Shown piece by piece: positions 1 to 12,575 of a DNA stretch of 60,000 nucleotides; positions within the stretch are counted from its first letter, which is position 1, and each line of letters opens with the position of its first letter. Origin of the DNA: Takakia lepidozioides (lineage: Eukaryota > Streptophyta > Takakiopsida > Takakiales > Takakiaceae); contig CM060734.1 in assembly GCA_030704615.1 (NCBI GenBank), forward strand, positions 57,182,042 through 57,242,041, in the 5' to 3' direction. The position numbers and the translations under genes are program-made. Below the pieces are notes generated by a model. It worked only from the letters and a program-made list of their open reading frames with translations, was not told the origin of the DNA and ran no database searches.

Positions 1-2
1 CA

Positions 3-1682
3 AACGCATTGGACACAGACCTGGACTCCTCTATTGAGAAAGCAAGGCTGCCGGAACACGAGACAGTGGTGTCTACTTCCCAACACTCAAGTGGGATTGT
101 TTTGTCAGGTAATCAATCCACCTTGACAGGGGCTCCCTCATTCTCTAAACCACCCATAGGTACGGTCACGTCTTTGCCCCTTCCACCTGATTTTCCTCCT
201 CCACCACAGCTGCCTAACTTATCTCAGCAACAGTCTGGATTCTCTGGAAATTCTGCCCACACACAGCAGCTGGGAACCTCTGTCAATTCCTCCATTATAT
301 CTCCACTGCCACCACTGCCAGCAGTTCCTGTTACACAGCAGCAGCAGGGATTTTCTCCGAATCCCCCTGCAACCCAGCAGCAGTCTGGCTTTGCGGTCAA
401 CTTGCCAGGACATCAACAGCAGGGGTACAATACAAATCCTTTGATGATGCAGCCAGGATTCAGTGCGCCCCCGCCGCCGCCCCCATTGCAGCCTGGTTTT
501 ACTGGGCATCTTCCCTCCATTCATCACCAACCTTCCTATGCAGCTAATACATCTCAACAGCCAGGGTACTCTCATCTTTCTAATGCCAGCAGTCTTGCAA
601 ATGTTCACACCATACCATCTATGATGGGAGGTCCTCCTCAAATGGGTCAAAACCTACCCCTGCCTTCTAGGGCGGGGTTGTCATGGGCACCCACATATGG
701 TACTCGGCCAATGCAGGGCTCATTGCCAAGTGCGCCTGTTGGACAGCAACAGCAAGGATATTCGTACCTCCCACTTCCTCCTCCCCCTCCCCCTCCTCCT
801 CCTACTCTGGGAGGGTTTGTTACAGCTGCGGGGGTCTATCACCCATTCCCACAGCCACCCACCTTATCTATATCTGTATCTGCACCCAATGAGCAGTATG
901 ATCCTCTGTCAGATAGTCTTGAGCCTGAGCCACCCGGTGCAGTAGAGTCTGGGAAGAAGCATTCAACTGCCAACTTGGAAACCAGTGATCCAACGGCGAT
1001 GAGACAACCAGAGGACCAATGGAAAGGGGCAACTGTTCCAGCAGGTGCCAACGAATCAGCGACAAATCTGAGGGGTGTAGGCATGGTGATATTGGAGAGT
1101 GTTAGTCCAGGGCTGCCAGGTTATCATCATAGAGGGGCTGAGCTTGTGAGTGTTACCCCAAGGCCTTCTGCTCGCTTGGTAATGGGAAGTGTTAGTCCCA
1201 CCACTGTAAGCCACCTCTCTAAAGAAGAGCTTCATAGTCACCAAGGGGCAACAGCTTTTGGCACTTCTGAAGACCAAGGTGTTGGGGCCTTAGAAAATGT
1301 GAGCCCCGCACCGGAGGATAATCGCAGCTTGAGTCCAAACCAGCTGGCGGAGATGGATGCCGGGGCAACAGGTGCCAAAGACTGGGAGTCTAACCTACTT
1401 GAGACAAGTACTCATCAACAGAAGGGGAAGCGAGACAAAGAAGGGCAGAAGGAAGGGCGAGGCCTTACACTCGTGCGGGCCGCAGTGGCTGAATATGTCA
1501 AAGAGGTTCTGAAGCCCACATGGCGGGAGGGGCACATGAGCAAGGAGGCATTCAAGACCATCGCAAAGAAGGCTGTTGATAAAGTGTTAGGAGCTTTGCA
1601 GCCCCACCAGGTCCCCAAGACACCGGAGAAGGTGGAGTCGTATATGGCTTCCTCGAAAGCTAAAATCTCAAAACTTGTTCAG
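3..1682 (+). CDS. Proline-rich protein, 3' exon of a CCCH zinc-finger 38/55-like gene (5' partial)
   Basis: The frame is open from the first bases of the window, so the true start lies upstream; the first in-frame codon at position 9 is TTG, not a credible start. About 560 residues are visible. The first 300 are rich in Pro, Gln, Ser and Gly, with repeated QQQ-G-F/Y units and polyproline runs, as in low-complexity RNA-processing proteins. The last 70 residues (about 489-558) form a compact Lys-rich helical block containing VKEVLKPTW, AKKAVDKV and SKAKISKLVQ. I recognise this as the C-terminal block of plant CCCH zinc-finger proteins 38/55, related to SRI-type domains that bind the phosphorylated RNA polymerase II tail; that assignment is from memory. 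The zinc fingers would be upstream of the window. A splice donor follows CAG at 1682; the frame otherwise stops at 1706. I could not find the expected last exon downstream. Confidence 0.6.
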
Positions 1683-2250
1683 GTTTGTGCTTGCTCTCTG
1701 TGGTGACTCAGTATGGATGTTTGGTTAGGGGTTGAAAGCCACTTAGGTCTATGTTGGATGTCACCCATTATAGCCAACCAGCTGTAAAAGGGGTGTCTCC
1801 GGGTCAACCGGCACTTTAATGTGTTTCGTACATGGGGACTTTTGAGTCCTTGGGGGGGGTTTGGGCAACCATGTTGCCCTGGTTACAGCTTTTAGAAGAT
1901 GTCCGCTTTCCAAATGGAAGGCAGTAGTCCTTCGGGATTAAGTGACACCATAAGTTTTGCCTGCTTTGACTGGAGTCTTCCTCCTCCTCTGTAAAGCATC
2001 TACATCGCTTGGGGAAAAGTGATAGGTTCCTCTTCCACTGTTTCCTCCTTGTTCCACAGTCAATGACACCAGGAGGCCAAAGGAAAGGGAGTGGCTGTGG
2101 AGAAGAGCCAATCATAACTTTAAAAATGGCCGGAGAAATGGGTGTTTTGATGGTTGTCTGAAATGTTCCTCAGTTGGTCGCACAATCATATTTTCACAAT
2201 GCACCAGTAGTGCAGTTTCAAGGCTATTGGGATGGGTTCCTCGCAAGCTC
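1683..2250. other. Intron or 3' flank without recognisable gene
   Basis: No coding exon is recognisable. The stretch follows the predicted donor of the proline-rich gene and could hold its last short exon and 3' UTR. There is a G run near 1852-1858. The short reading frames show no family signature. Confidence 0.4.
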
Positions 2251-2251
2251 A

Positions 2252-2448
2252 TATTAATACATATAAATGTATATTAATATGTATATAAAATATTACGCCC
2301 CCCAAGGAAGCCTTAATTAACCCCAAAGGGCTACTGCCTTCCAGGAGGAAGGTGGACACCTTTGTGACACCAATCGACGGATTGAACCCACAACCACTTC
2401 CGAGGTGGTATGTGCCCATTACCACTGGGCTACAATGGACTCTCAAGT
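2252..2448 (-). mobile_element. tRNA-derived SINE (family 1)
   Basis: Read on the minus strand, this begins with a tRNA-like head. An A-box-like TAGCCCAGTGGTAAT lies at 2418-2432 and a B box GGTTCAATCC at 2379-2388, about 30 bases apart as in a pol III type 2 promoter. A unique body follows, then an AT-rich tail (about 2252-2295). There is no CCA-ready acceptor stem, so it is a retroposed element and not a working tRNA gene. The exact ends and target duplication are unclear. Confidence 0.6.
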
Positions 2449-4948
2449 TCTCAAGCTTGACGGAGACCTGTCTATTAAACACTTTCGAGAATGTGCACCA
2501 TGGTGGCCTCAAGACTCCCCATTTACAGCACTTTCCATGTGACCACTCAGACTGAAATCACACATCCCAATCTGGGTCAGAAATGTGTTGCAATGTGACC
2601 CTTGAACCCCCTCTCTTCTGCAGTGAGGGGATTTGTAACACCATGGATAGCAGACTCTCGAGCCCCTCGGCTCCCAGACAATCCCACTCCAATAACTGGT
2701 TGCACATAGCAAGCCCCTTCGCCTTGACCCTGGACCATGAAGTGGTAGCCAGGTCTTTGGCCTGTGTCATCCTGGGGTCAGGGGTCACATAGAAGGAGGC
2801 CCTAAATTTCTGCCTGATACTACTCCAGTGCATGCTTCAATATTAGATTTCTGTGAGTACTCATAGAATTTAGATTTTATTGATAGGTGAATTGACAATG
2901 CCTGGCTGTAAATAGGGGCTTTTGTTACACAAGGTTGTCTAACAGATGAAATGGTTTCCTCGATCACAGGGATACGTGGACAAATATGTGAAGACTTGAA
3001 GCCCATTAGGAAGCTGCCATTGTATGTGCCCTCCTGCATGGGGCACTTTACAGCTTTAGTCTGTTTCTGGCTCTCATGTATGGATAGATGCCTTCCACGA
3101 GAGGTTTGTGTATCTGGGCCTTTATATGTTGGTGGGAACACACGGGCTTGTTTGGTTTTCATTAGGTAGCTAGGTACCTAGCCAGCCTGTGCTGCCTGCT
3201 TTGATTGAGGGCATGTGATGGATGGTACTTTGCCTCTGTCAAAGTCCGGAGCTGTCGAATCAGTTTGAAACAGCAGCCTTTTGTGCCTAGATGATTGTGA
3301 ATCAAATCAGCAGGTTCTGGAGGGTTTTTGAGTGATTGTACAGATTATTTTGCACCTCTTTCCTGTTTGTTTATTTGGCAGTAATGGAGGTGAATTGTAG
3401 ATCAGTACATTGTGCATTTCCCTGGGGAGCCAGATTTTGTGTATCCTGGTCAAATAGGCTTATCAATCACAAGCATAAAATTTATTAGTGGCAGGGTGTT
3501 GGGGATAGAGTTACTGATGAGTTGGGCCATGCCTACAGTCTCACATCAGATGTGGATGCTGTCTGTTTTGTCAACAGCACATTGCTCCAAAGGAAATGAG
3601 TGTAGCAAAAAAACCTCTGCGTTTTTGTAGACTAAATAAGAGTGCACCTGTTGGTGTTTACCTTGTCGACGAAGGCGGTTGCGCACAACGAGACCCAAGG
3701 TTTTCTCTGCTTACACTAGTAAGAAAAGAATTATATTTTATTGTTAAGCTTGTACTTGTAAAATGACAATACTTATCTTGAAGTAATTACAATGTATTTA
3801 CTGTCATTGATTGGCAGCGACTCCAAATGGTGAAATAAGGGTCGGAAATCTTGGCAGCAGTTATTTCTGAAGGTCAAAAATGGGGAGAGCAATGGAGCAG
3901 CCATTGGGGAGGGACGGCTTGGGGTCAAGGAATGGCTGATATGTGACTCCATGTACAGAGGAGAGCAGAGAAGTATGAACTAAGTATCATGATGCTGGGG
4001 GGTTCCACGGCCTGCGAGGGTGTATATATAGGAGGACCCCCTCACTCTTCTCTGCTGGAGCATTGATAGGATCTGGATATGCGCAGGCCCCTTGGAAACC
4101 CCTCACAAACCCCGTTCAAACTGGAACAGGAACCAACATTAAATCCATAGAAACTTCAATTGATGTCAATCTCTTAAAATATGTAGTAGATGAGACATGT
4201 TTGCAAGCAAATAGAAAGGGAAAGCTATGGAAAACAATAGGACTCTGATCGGACGGTACTTTTGCCGGATTCCGGTAGCACCCGCTCCTCCCCGACCCCC
4301 TATCAAATCTTCCCCATCCCCACCTACCTAGGATTCTTTATTAAATACTTCATAAACAAATGGGTGCTGAGTGCTGAGCAGTGGTGAGTAAGGTGATGGC
4401 AGTGGAGGCGGCAAGGCATGGGATTCAATTCTTGATAGAGTTACATGAGACACAGAGTGACACAGTACGGGGTATCACAAACCACAGAGCCGGGGTGACA
4501 TGGAGCGGTGTATTACATTTTATACTTAGCCAAAGAATTTGGATAGTCAAATTTCGAGACCAAGTGGGTGTTAACTTACACACTGTTACCCTCTCCATGT
4601 CACCCCAGAGAGGGGGTGGGAAAGATTTGACATGCCGAAACCAGCCTCAGAGATTGCATGGTGTGCATAATCAAGTTTTTACATTATTCCAAGTGTTCTT
4701 TGTTCTCCCTCCTAAACTGACGTTTGGGAGGATGAGAGAGATGATGTGTCAATGCAAAAGACACAAGGAAAGAGACGTAAGTAGAACAATGAACAATGCA
4801 GCAGCAAATGATGGCTCACACACATTGGGGATGCTTGAAGCTGCGTGACCGTTTGCCATGTACACACGAGCCTGCTGCTGCAATCGTTTGGTGCATCGGG
4901 GCTGCACGATAAATTCATCTTCTGCATCCTTCTCACTCACAGGCGAGG
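2449..4948. other. Intergenic region without recognisable gene
   Basis: No protein family is recognisable. A TATA-like tatatatagg at about 4023-4032 precedes a CT-rich stretch and a 61-codon open frame (4063-4248), which could be a promoter or solo LTR remnant, but I found no paired terminal repeats. A 155-codon open frame at 4381-4848 shows no domain and is probably spurious. Confidence 0.4.
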
Positions 4949-7900
4949 ATGGAAGCGTCGTCCGGCGTTCTGCTGACTGCGCATGCCAATGTCATACCCA
5001 AGGCCCTGTACTCTCGTTTCGGTGATGCGAGAGGCCTCGCGTCATGCAGCAGATCAAGGGGCTGGGCTGTGGAGCCGAAAGCGGCATCCCCCTTGGCAAT
5101 GCACAGAGGACGGACTCCCTTGCATGTGCTTGCTATGGTGCCTCTTCAACCTTCAGGGATGCCATTCAAATTAGGTGATAACTCGAAACCCTTTGCGGTT
5201 TCCTATATTGGGCGCTCTATGTTGTATGCACTGTAGGATCCAGGCTTGGAATTGTCTATTGAGTAATTCAGCAGAAACGAATGTAGTATTGGCGAAGAAA
5301 AAACACGGGATAGTGGACAGGGACGATAATTGGTACATCTGGCACGTAGTTCAAGGCTGGAGCATGGAACAGCGCTGGCAGGAGTTCTTCAAAGATCCTT
5401 CACAATGGTTGGACTGCAGCGTTGACAAGGTGAGCTTTCGTCATGCATGATGTGAAGGGGTCTGAGGGAGTTTGACTGAACTCTGGTATGATAATGTTAT
5501 GTGGACTGAATTGCACCCCTAGTTGTTGAGCGAAGTTCGAATCTCGCTTGCTCTGCAAAAAGTGCTTTTACTGTCAGTGTCGTAGGTTGTTCTCCCTCAG
5601 CTGGAGATGAAAGGAGGATGCGCCAGGGCTTTTTCCTGGAGTTTGCAATGGACTTGGGAGGGTTGAGACTGTGGGTGCTCATCTGCTCCCTGGTCGTCTT
5701 CACAGACCGCTTCAATATCTCAAGACTACAGGCAGTCCACACAAGAGGGCTCGTGGATTCAGGGTTCGTTCAGTCCTCCTTGGGAGAAAGGAATTGTCAT
5801 TGCCATGCTACAGGATAAAGAACAGTCTGGTGATGGTGGAAAAACAGAGTGCAGTTCTAATTCTGGTGTAAATGGTGGAGCTCCTTCCAAGCTTGCAGAT
5901 GAAAGTGAGTATGACTCACAGTGACTTGATTAGAGGGGCAGCGTTGTTCACGCACAAGCTTGATTAGCATCTGTGTAAGTTTGGACATGTTCTTATGTTC
6001 CTCGTAGAGTCCATGGAGCTTGCGTAAATGTTGGTGAAAGCTACACTCCCTCATAAAGGAACCTGTCAAAGTGTTGATGCTGGCGGAGTTTCGGGCACAA
6101 AGGTCTACCATGGAGCATGGAGCCGTGCTGGCATGAGTATTTTAAAGATCCTTCACAATGGTCAGACAAGCACAATGGCAAGGTGTGCCTCTTAGTGTAT
6201 GATGTGAAGAAGTTTGTCCATTCTGCAAACATGGGCTCCTGTCAGTATCATGATTTGCTCTTTTTCCTGGTGTTTACAAGGTACGTGTGAGGGTCTACTT
6301 GGTCTTAGGAGGCCTTGTTTAAATCTATGGCTGCTCAGCTGCACCATGGTGGTTGTCACAGACCGATCTGAGATCACCCGACTACAGACATAAGCAGCGC
6401 ACACAAGAGGTTCTTTGGGTTGATGGTTGGTCGAATCCCCCTTGGGTGAAAGAAAAGCTAGCTGCTTTTGTGACGCATGGTCAAGGACAATTTGGTGAGG
6501 GCATCTTCTTCGTCAACACATTCTGGCATGTTTTGTCCTCTTAGAACTAATTTTTTCATGCTATACTCTACCAGTTAGCTCGCTGGGTGGATCTGTATGA
6601 TGGTTCTGAGTTATTTTGACATGTTACTGCCAATGTTGCAACAGGCAAATGTCCAAAAACAGAAAACAGAGAAGCAGAGAAGCTTTGGAAGGAATACTTT
6701 TCGGACCCCAGTCAATGGTGGGACAATCAAGGCAAAAAGGTGAATGCCTGTTAAATTACAGAGAGATGCAGACAACAAGATGCCTCACAAAGCTTTCTTG
6801 CAGTCTGGGTGTTTGTAGAAGATTTGTACTCTGTGTTATTCTCAGCTGCTAGCAGCAAGGGGCCTCATATATGCATTGTCAGTGCTGAGGTAGGGATAGC
6901 TGAGAGGGAGCAGGATGGAGTGTGGTCCAGATATATCGAAGACGGCCGGATTTCAAGCACAAGAGTACCTATGATTTTCTGTGGATTGATATCTACAAGA
7001 AACCTGCATGGGTAGATGGTGAACTGGAAGCAGCAGCAGTGGCACAGTCGGTAAAATCAGGCATCTCCACCATGACCACAGCTTCTGAAAGAGGACCAAG
7101 ACAGGGAGTCCACAATACCTCTTCTGCCACTTCTGGGCATGTGAGGACACTATGCGAGGCAGGGAAACTGAAAGAGGCTCTCCAGATGTTGAACCATGGA
7201 GGCATTTCAGCAGATGCAGATACTTATGTCTGTCTCTTGCGTAAGTGCATCAAGCTGAAAGGCCTGGAAGCCGGAAAGCAGGTGCACTCTCACATTGTCC
7301 AAAGTGGATTCAAGCCAAACATTTTTCTACACAACACCCTTGTGAACATGTATGTTAAATGCGGGAGCATTGTGGATGCACATCAAGTGTTCAACAAGAT
7401 GCCTGAACGAGGTTTGATCACGTGGAATATAATGATGGCAGGATTTACCAAGCATGGGCGTGGTAAGAATACTATGGAGATGTATGATCAAATGATGTGG
7501 GAAGGGGTAAGACCCAACCACATCACGTTTGTTTGTATTTGCAATGCATGTGCGAGGCTGGCAGACCTGGAAAAGGGCAAAAAGGTCCATGGTGACATCA
7601 TCAAAGCTGGAATTGTACCAGATGTCATTCTTAACACTACCCTGGTGAACATGTATGCCAAGTGCGGTAGCATCGATAATGCAAAGGCAGTGTTCAACAA
7701 TATGGCCGAACAAAATGTGGTGTCGTGGAGTGCTATGATTGCAGGATATGTGCAGCATGGATGTGGGATGGAGGCTTTGGAGACATATGAGCAAATGATG
7801 CGGGAACGGGTGAAACCCAATCACGTTACATTTGTTTGTGTCTGCAATGCGTGTGCGAGCCTGGCCGCCCTGGAAAAAGGCAAAAAGGTGCATGGTGACA

Positions 7901-9852
7901 TCATCAAAGCTGGAGTTGTACCAGACGTCATTCTGAACACTGCCATCGTCAACATGTATGCCAAATGCGGCAGCATCGAAGATGCAAAGGGGGTATTCAA
8001 CAATATGGCTGAGAAAACTGTGGTGTCCTGGACTGTTATGATTGCAGGATATGCGCAGCACGGGTGTGGAAGGGAGGCCTTGGAGATGTATAAGCAAATG
8101 ATGGGGGAAGGGGTAAAGCCAGACCAGGCCATGTTTGTTTGCGTTTGCAATGCGTGTGCAAGCCTTGCAGCGCTTGAAAAGGGCAAAGAGGTCCATGGTG
8201 ACATCATCAAAGCTGGAGTTGTACCAGATATCATTCTGAACAATGCCCTGGTGGACATGTATGCCAAAGGCGGGGGCATGGAGGATGCAAAGGGAGTGTT
8301 CGACAAAATGACTGAAAGAGATGTGGTGACCTGGAACGCTCTTATTGCAGGATATGCCCAGCATGAGTGTGGTATAGAGGCCTTGGAAACATATGAGCAA
8401 ATGATGCGGGGAGGGGTGAAGCCCAACCAGGTCACGTTTGTTTGTGTTTGCAATGCGTGTGCAAGCCTGGCAGTCCTGGAAAAGGGCAAAGAGATCCATG
8501 GTGACATCATCAAAGCAGGAGTTGTACCAGATGTCATTCTGAACACTGCCCTGGTGGACACATATGCCAAATGCGGGAGCATGAAAGATGCAAAGGAAGT
8601 GTTCTCCAGTATGGTTGAACGAGATGTGGTGACCTGGAACACGTTGATCGCAGGATATACACAGCATGGGTGTGGGATAGAGGCTTTGGAGACCTATGAG
8701 CAAATGATGCAGGAAGGGGTGAAGCCGAACCAGGTCACATTCGTTTGCGTTTGCAATGCGTGTGCAAACCTGGCAGCCCTGGAAAAGGGCAAAGAGGTCC
8801 ATGGTGGCATCATCAAAGCTGGGATTGTACCAGATGTCATTCTGAACAATACCCTGGTGGACATGTATGCCAAATGCGGGAGCCTCAAGGATGCGGAGGT
8901 AGTGTTTGACTATATGGCCCAGCGAGATGTGGTGTCATGGACTGCGATGATTGCAGGATATGCCCAGCATGGTTGTGATATGGAGGCCCTGCAACTGTTT
9001 CAAGAAATGCAAATGGAAGACTTGAAGCTGAACGGTATTACGTTTATATGTGTTCTCTCTGCATGTAGCCATGCTGGCCTGGTGGATGAAGGCAGATACT
9101 ACTTCAACTCCCTGAGTCAAGATCATGGCATCACTCCAGCAGTTGAGCACTTTGGCTGCATGGTGGACCTTCTTGGCCGTGCGGGGCAATTGGATGAGGC
9201 AGAAGGCTTAATTTACAAAATGCCTATGAAACCAGATGCTGTGGTGTGGAGGGCCTTGCTTGGTGCCTGCAGAATTCATCGCAATGTGGAGATGGCTGAA
9301 CGTGCGGCAACAGCTATTCTCAAGTGGGATGAACAGGACGGGGCGACTTATGTGTTGCTATCAAACATCTATGCTGCAGCTGGCAGGTGGGACGATACTG
9401 CAAAGGTGAGAGAAATGATGAAGGTCAGAGGGGTTAGAAAGGAGCCAGGTCGCTCCTGGATTGAGGTCGGTAACAGAGTGCACACATTTGTTGTAGATGA
9501 CAAATCGCATCCAAAAGTTGAGGAAATCCATTCTGAGCTGAGAAGATTGTCTGGGCAGATGATGGAGGCAGGGTATGTGCCTGATACGCACTTTGTATTG
9601 CATGACATGGGGGAGGAGCAAAAGGAATTTTCTCTGTGCCACCACAGTGAGAAGCTGGCCATTGGTTTTGGGCTGATCAGCACGGCCCCTGGGACGCCTC
9701 TCCGCGTTATCAAGAATCTTAGGGTGTGTGGTGATTGCCACACCGCCACCAAGCTCATCTCAAAGATTGCTGGGCGAGCAATTGTTGTACGGGACTCTAA
9801 CCGCTTTCACCACTTTGAGGATGGGGTTTGTTCTTGTGGGGATTACTGGTGA
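4949..9852 (+). CDS. PDF-motif (OSB-like) / PPR-PLS-DYW fusion protein, probable organellar C-to-U RNA editing factor
   Basis: Seven exons join in frame with GT-AG sites: 4949-5174, 5275-5429, 5706-5904, 6103-6182, 6362-6494, 6645-6739 and 6931-9852 (3,810 nt, 1,269 aa). Exon 1 is Arg/Ser/Ala-rich with few acidic residues, like an organelle transit peptide. Exons 2+3, 4+5 and 6+7 each rebuild a PDF motif as in plant organellar ssDNA-binding (OSB) proteins: an N half with W-x-E-F/Y-F-x-DPSQW, then a C half such as PDFKHK...LWID...PAWV. Each motif is split by a phase-0 intron. Exon 7 continues without a break into PLS-type PPR repeats, E1/E2 motifs and a complete DYW deaminase domain with HSEKLA, CGDCH and a terminal DYW. 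Known DYW proteins edit C to U in organelle transcripts. No OB fold is evident. The exon 1 join and the exon 4 acceptor (weak pyrimidine tract) are least certain; exon 7 is very secure. Paralogous fragments at 18-21, 35, 41 and 44-47 kb share the same design. Confidence 0.8.
7530..9000 (+). repeat. In-gene 303-bp tandem repeats (PLS triplet units)
   Basis: Copies of the HGDIIKAG/HGGIIKAG codons begin at 7588, 7891, 8194, 8497 and 8800, exactly 303 bases (101 codons) apart. Units look nearly identical in DNA as well as protein, including VPDVILN, MYAKCGS and FVCVCNACASLA. This fits recent unit duplication or gene conversion inside the PPR array. Confidence 0.9.
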
Positions 9853-11394
9853 AATGATGTTTTTCTGGACAGGTGTGAGTGTCTTGCTTCATTGGTTGAT
9901 CTCTGTAGCTACTTGGTTCATCCACCATTTCCTGAGAATAGTGGCTATGATGTAGTTTTGAGGTTATTTCCTCTGCCATATGGACCTTCCAAGCGCCGAT
10001 TATATATAGGGGGCAATGTATGGGGAGCTTCTAGAGGTAGGTTTCAAATATCTGCTGTGATGCTGGTACCAATTCAAGACTGTCGCCATGGCCAGAGTAT
10101 TTTTCTTTAATTGACTTGCCACCACAACTTGAAGAAGAAGGTTATGTCACAGCGGAGTATGCCTTACAGTTCAGTCTGTATATGGTCAGGTCACGTACTG
10201 TCCAGATTGTGGGAGAGCATGCAAGTATTATGTGGAGAACATTGTACGAGAAAGAGGACATGTGCGGGGCGTAGAGTTTGTCAACGACATATTTGGTTGC
10301 CTATTTCTGAATGAGTGCAGGCACATGAGCCTACTTTAGGTGTTCGAGGTAGCCAGAGCAAAAACAAAATTTTGTTTTTGGTTTGTAGTTACTTGAAGTT
10401 GAGAACTGAATTACATTGACCATACCAGGTTAAAGGTGTAGTCAAAGTCCACAATACTACCTTTGATAAAGAGATGAACCCTACAATATGTTTCACTGTC
10501 ACAGGATATAATACTGATTATTTCTGTGCATGCCAGAGAGTTTATTTCCTCAAATGTTTCTGTCTACGTCAAGCTGTTTACACTTGTGAATGGGCCTTGT
10601 TGTGGTCATTCCCTGGTCAAGCTCACCAACATTGTACAGGTAATGACCTCAGCAGGGCTCTCCCTAGATAAGTTAGAAACCATACAGTGGGGGAACACTC
10701 GTTCGCAATGACTCTTCCTCTCCTCAGCACGCATGGTGTCCAGACTGCAGGTAACTTGCTACTTGGATGTCGATCATTCAAGTTGCCATGAACAATTGTT
10801 GAAAACAGGAGGTCAACCTTAAGTCTCAAAGACCAAAAGATTTCAGATCGGAAAAATCTGAAAAACTGTTCAGGTCCATCCTTCACTTCTCAGGATTGAC
10901 TTAATCACCCAGGAGCTAATAGATAGCCCCTAGAGAATTTAGCAGAGCTTCAGCAGTTGAAAGCAATACGTTCACTGTAGCTTCTTCATTCTCTGCACTG
11001 ACCGGCCGAAGTAGGTATGGATGAGAAGCAGGATAATTAAAGACAGCACTTTCCATGTTGAGATGGGGACAAGGAATCGCTTCTGATCTCACCACTGTCT
11101 GTTTGGGATCGACCGAAAACAGTGTGGCCTCCGAGGTTTGATAGCGATGCAGACCCGATGCTTAATACTCTTCAAAGGAAGAATCGAGCATGGGTTCTTC
11201 TTGCAGTTGCATGCTCAGTGTCTAGTAAATGACTGCAAACTCCGCCCTAGAATTAATCATCCTCTTGAATATGCCTTCCCACTCTGTCTGATCCACCTCC
11301 TTTTCTAGTGCCCGATCTCCTTCAGGGCCGTAGGTGATGTTCCCTGCATCCACTTCTATCTCTTATCTACACTTCTGCCTAAAAACATGAGGGA
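9853..11394. other. 3' flank of the PDF-PPR gene, no further gene seen
   Basis: The first 250 bases are conserved in the broken copy at 43.6-43.9 kb (minus strand), so they belong to the duplicated unit, probably as 3' UTR. A short AT palindrome (aaaacaaaattttgtttt) lies near 10361-10378. The remainder holds only short frames without family signatures. Confidence 0.45.
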
Positions 11395-11490
11395 TGGGGA
11401 GAGAGGGAGAGAGAGGGAGAATGTATGTACTCATAAGACGTTGTTTGCCGTGGCCTTGTGGCCATCGACCCGGCGCCCAGCCTGGGGCTC
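11395..11490 (+). repeat. Dispersed GA-rich repeat, copy 1 of 3
   Basis: A (GA)n tract leads into ACTCATAAGACGTTGTTTGC and then CCTTGTGGCCAT. The same block recurs at 34040-34165 and 56214-56325. The class is unknown; a short retroposon is possible. Confidence 0.5.
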
Positions 11491-11709
11491 CACAGCAGCA
11501 GTGATTGCGAATCCTAGTTGCTCGGGTGCTATGATTCCGAGAGAAAGGCGATCTGGCTCCCCTGTCAATTGGGTCTCAGCAACCGACGCTTGAAACATTG
11601 CTGAAGAGAAGCTTGGTGGCACAGCTCAGCCTATAGACAGAGACACGCACCTTGATCACTCCACATGGTCCTAGTGCACATGGGTATGTAGTTCAACCTG
11701 GCCTAACTT

Positions 11710-12435
11710 ATGTGGACAGCATGGAGCAGGTAATCATGAGCAAAGTGTGGGAACTAGGTGGTATCACAAAGATTGCCAGCTTTAGACTGGGGTTTTGTTA
11801 CTGTTCCGAGTCAGAGAGGGAGTAGCCATTACTCCCTTTTTTTTCCCAGACCGCGTGGGTGGGTCCAAAAGGACCCTTATTATTTTTTTGTTTTTTTCCG
11901 CAAAGCCCTTTACAGGGGTCGCGGGAGCAAGAGGTGGTGTTCAAGCACCCCTCCTGCCCCTTGTAGGCAAGGTCATCTTTCGGGACCCCTTGTGAGGCTC
12001 TCGCGAACCTGCAAAGATGCCGCCATTTCCAACTCATCCGTTGCAACGTTAAAAGATGCCAACGTCTGCGAGGCATTCGTTAGAGCCACGTCCATGGACG
12101 GCAACACATTCGAAGCCCGCTTCAGTAGGGCATCAAATCGTGCAAACAACTCCAACGGCCCTCTCAATGCAACATCAAGCACGTCCTTGTGAGCAACACT
12201 TGAGGCCATTTCCAAAGAGCGCAAGAGATTAATGGGGCCACCAAGGCCTCCCCTCTTTTTATATGGATGGATGGATGGTTCCTCCTGGAGGCTGGATGGC
12301 TGGCCGGTTACTATTGTTGTGCCTAGAACGATACATCACCAGAACAGATATGGCAAATCAATTGGAACACAAATGAACACTAAAAGTTATAGGATGCATC
12401 TCAGCAATGTGCGTGACGGGGCATGTACATGTCAC
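11710..12435. mobile_element. Dispersed repeat family RF1, copy 1 of 3
   Basis: This block is nearly identical to 47368-47683 plus 54658-55075 (one copy split by the chromovirus), and its core matches 58918-59464. It starts with ATGTGGACAGCATGG, and the 58.9-kb copy ends with the inverse, TGCTGTCCACAT, suggesting terminal inverted repeats. All three copies keep an antisense open frame of about 66-98 codons (here 11973-12224, minus) rich in Ala/Leu/Ser, of unknown function. A (GGAT)n run follows near 12264. No transposase is seen. Confidence 0.6.
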
Positions 12436-12575
12436 TCGTGAAATTTTGCATCATCCATAACGACCATGGCTTTTTCTAACCCTAAACTGGAAAGTTGACA
12501 TCATGCTGGATAACGCCTTCCATGTATGCTGGCAATCAGACCCTATTGTTGGAAGAGCGAGAATAGTAAGCTGCG

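Noticed and set aside
219-650. Antisense frame opposite the proline-rich gene
   Set aside because: It arises from low-complexity Pro/Gln codons on the plus strand.
2379-2432. tRNA gene
   Set aside because: A and B boxes are present but no acceptor stem or anticodon arm can be folded; a SINE fits better. The same holds for 21.6 and 42.4 kb.
4023-4260. Solo LTR or promoter at the TATA-like stretch
   Set aside because: No paired repeat, TG/CA boundary pair or target duplication could be found.
7327-8802. 491-codon antisense open frame across the PPR array
   Set aside because: It mirrors the near-identical 303-bp repeats on the sense strand; repetition keeps the antisense frame open. No protein family is visible.
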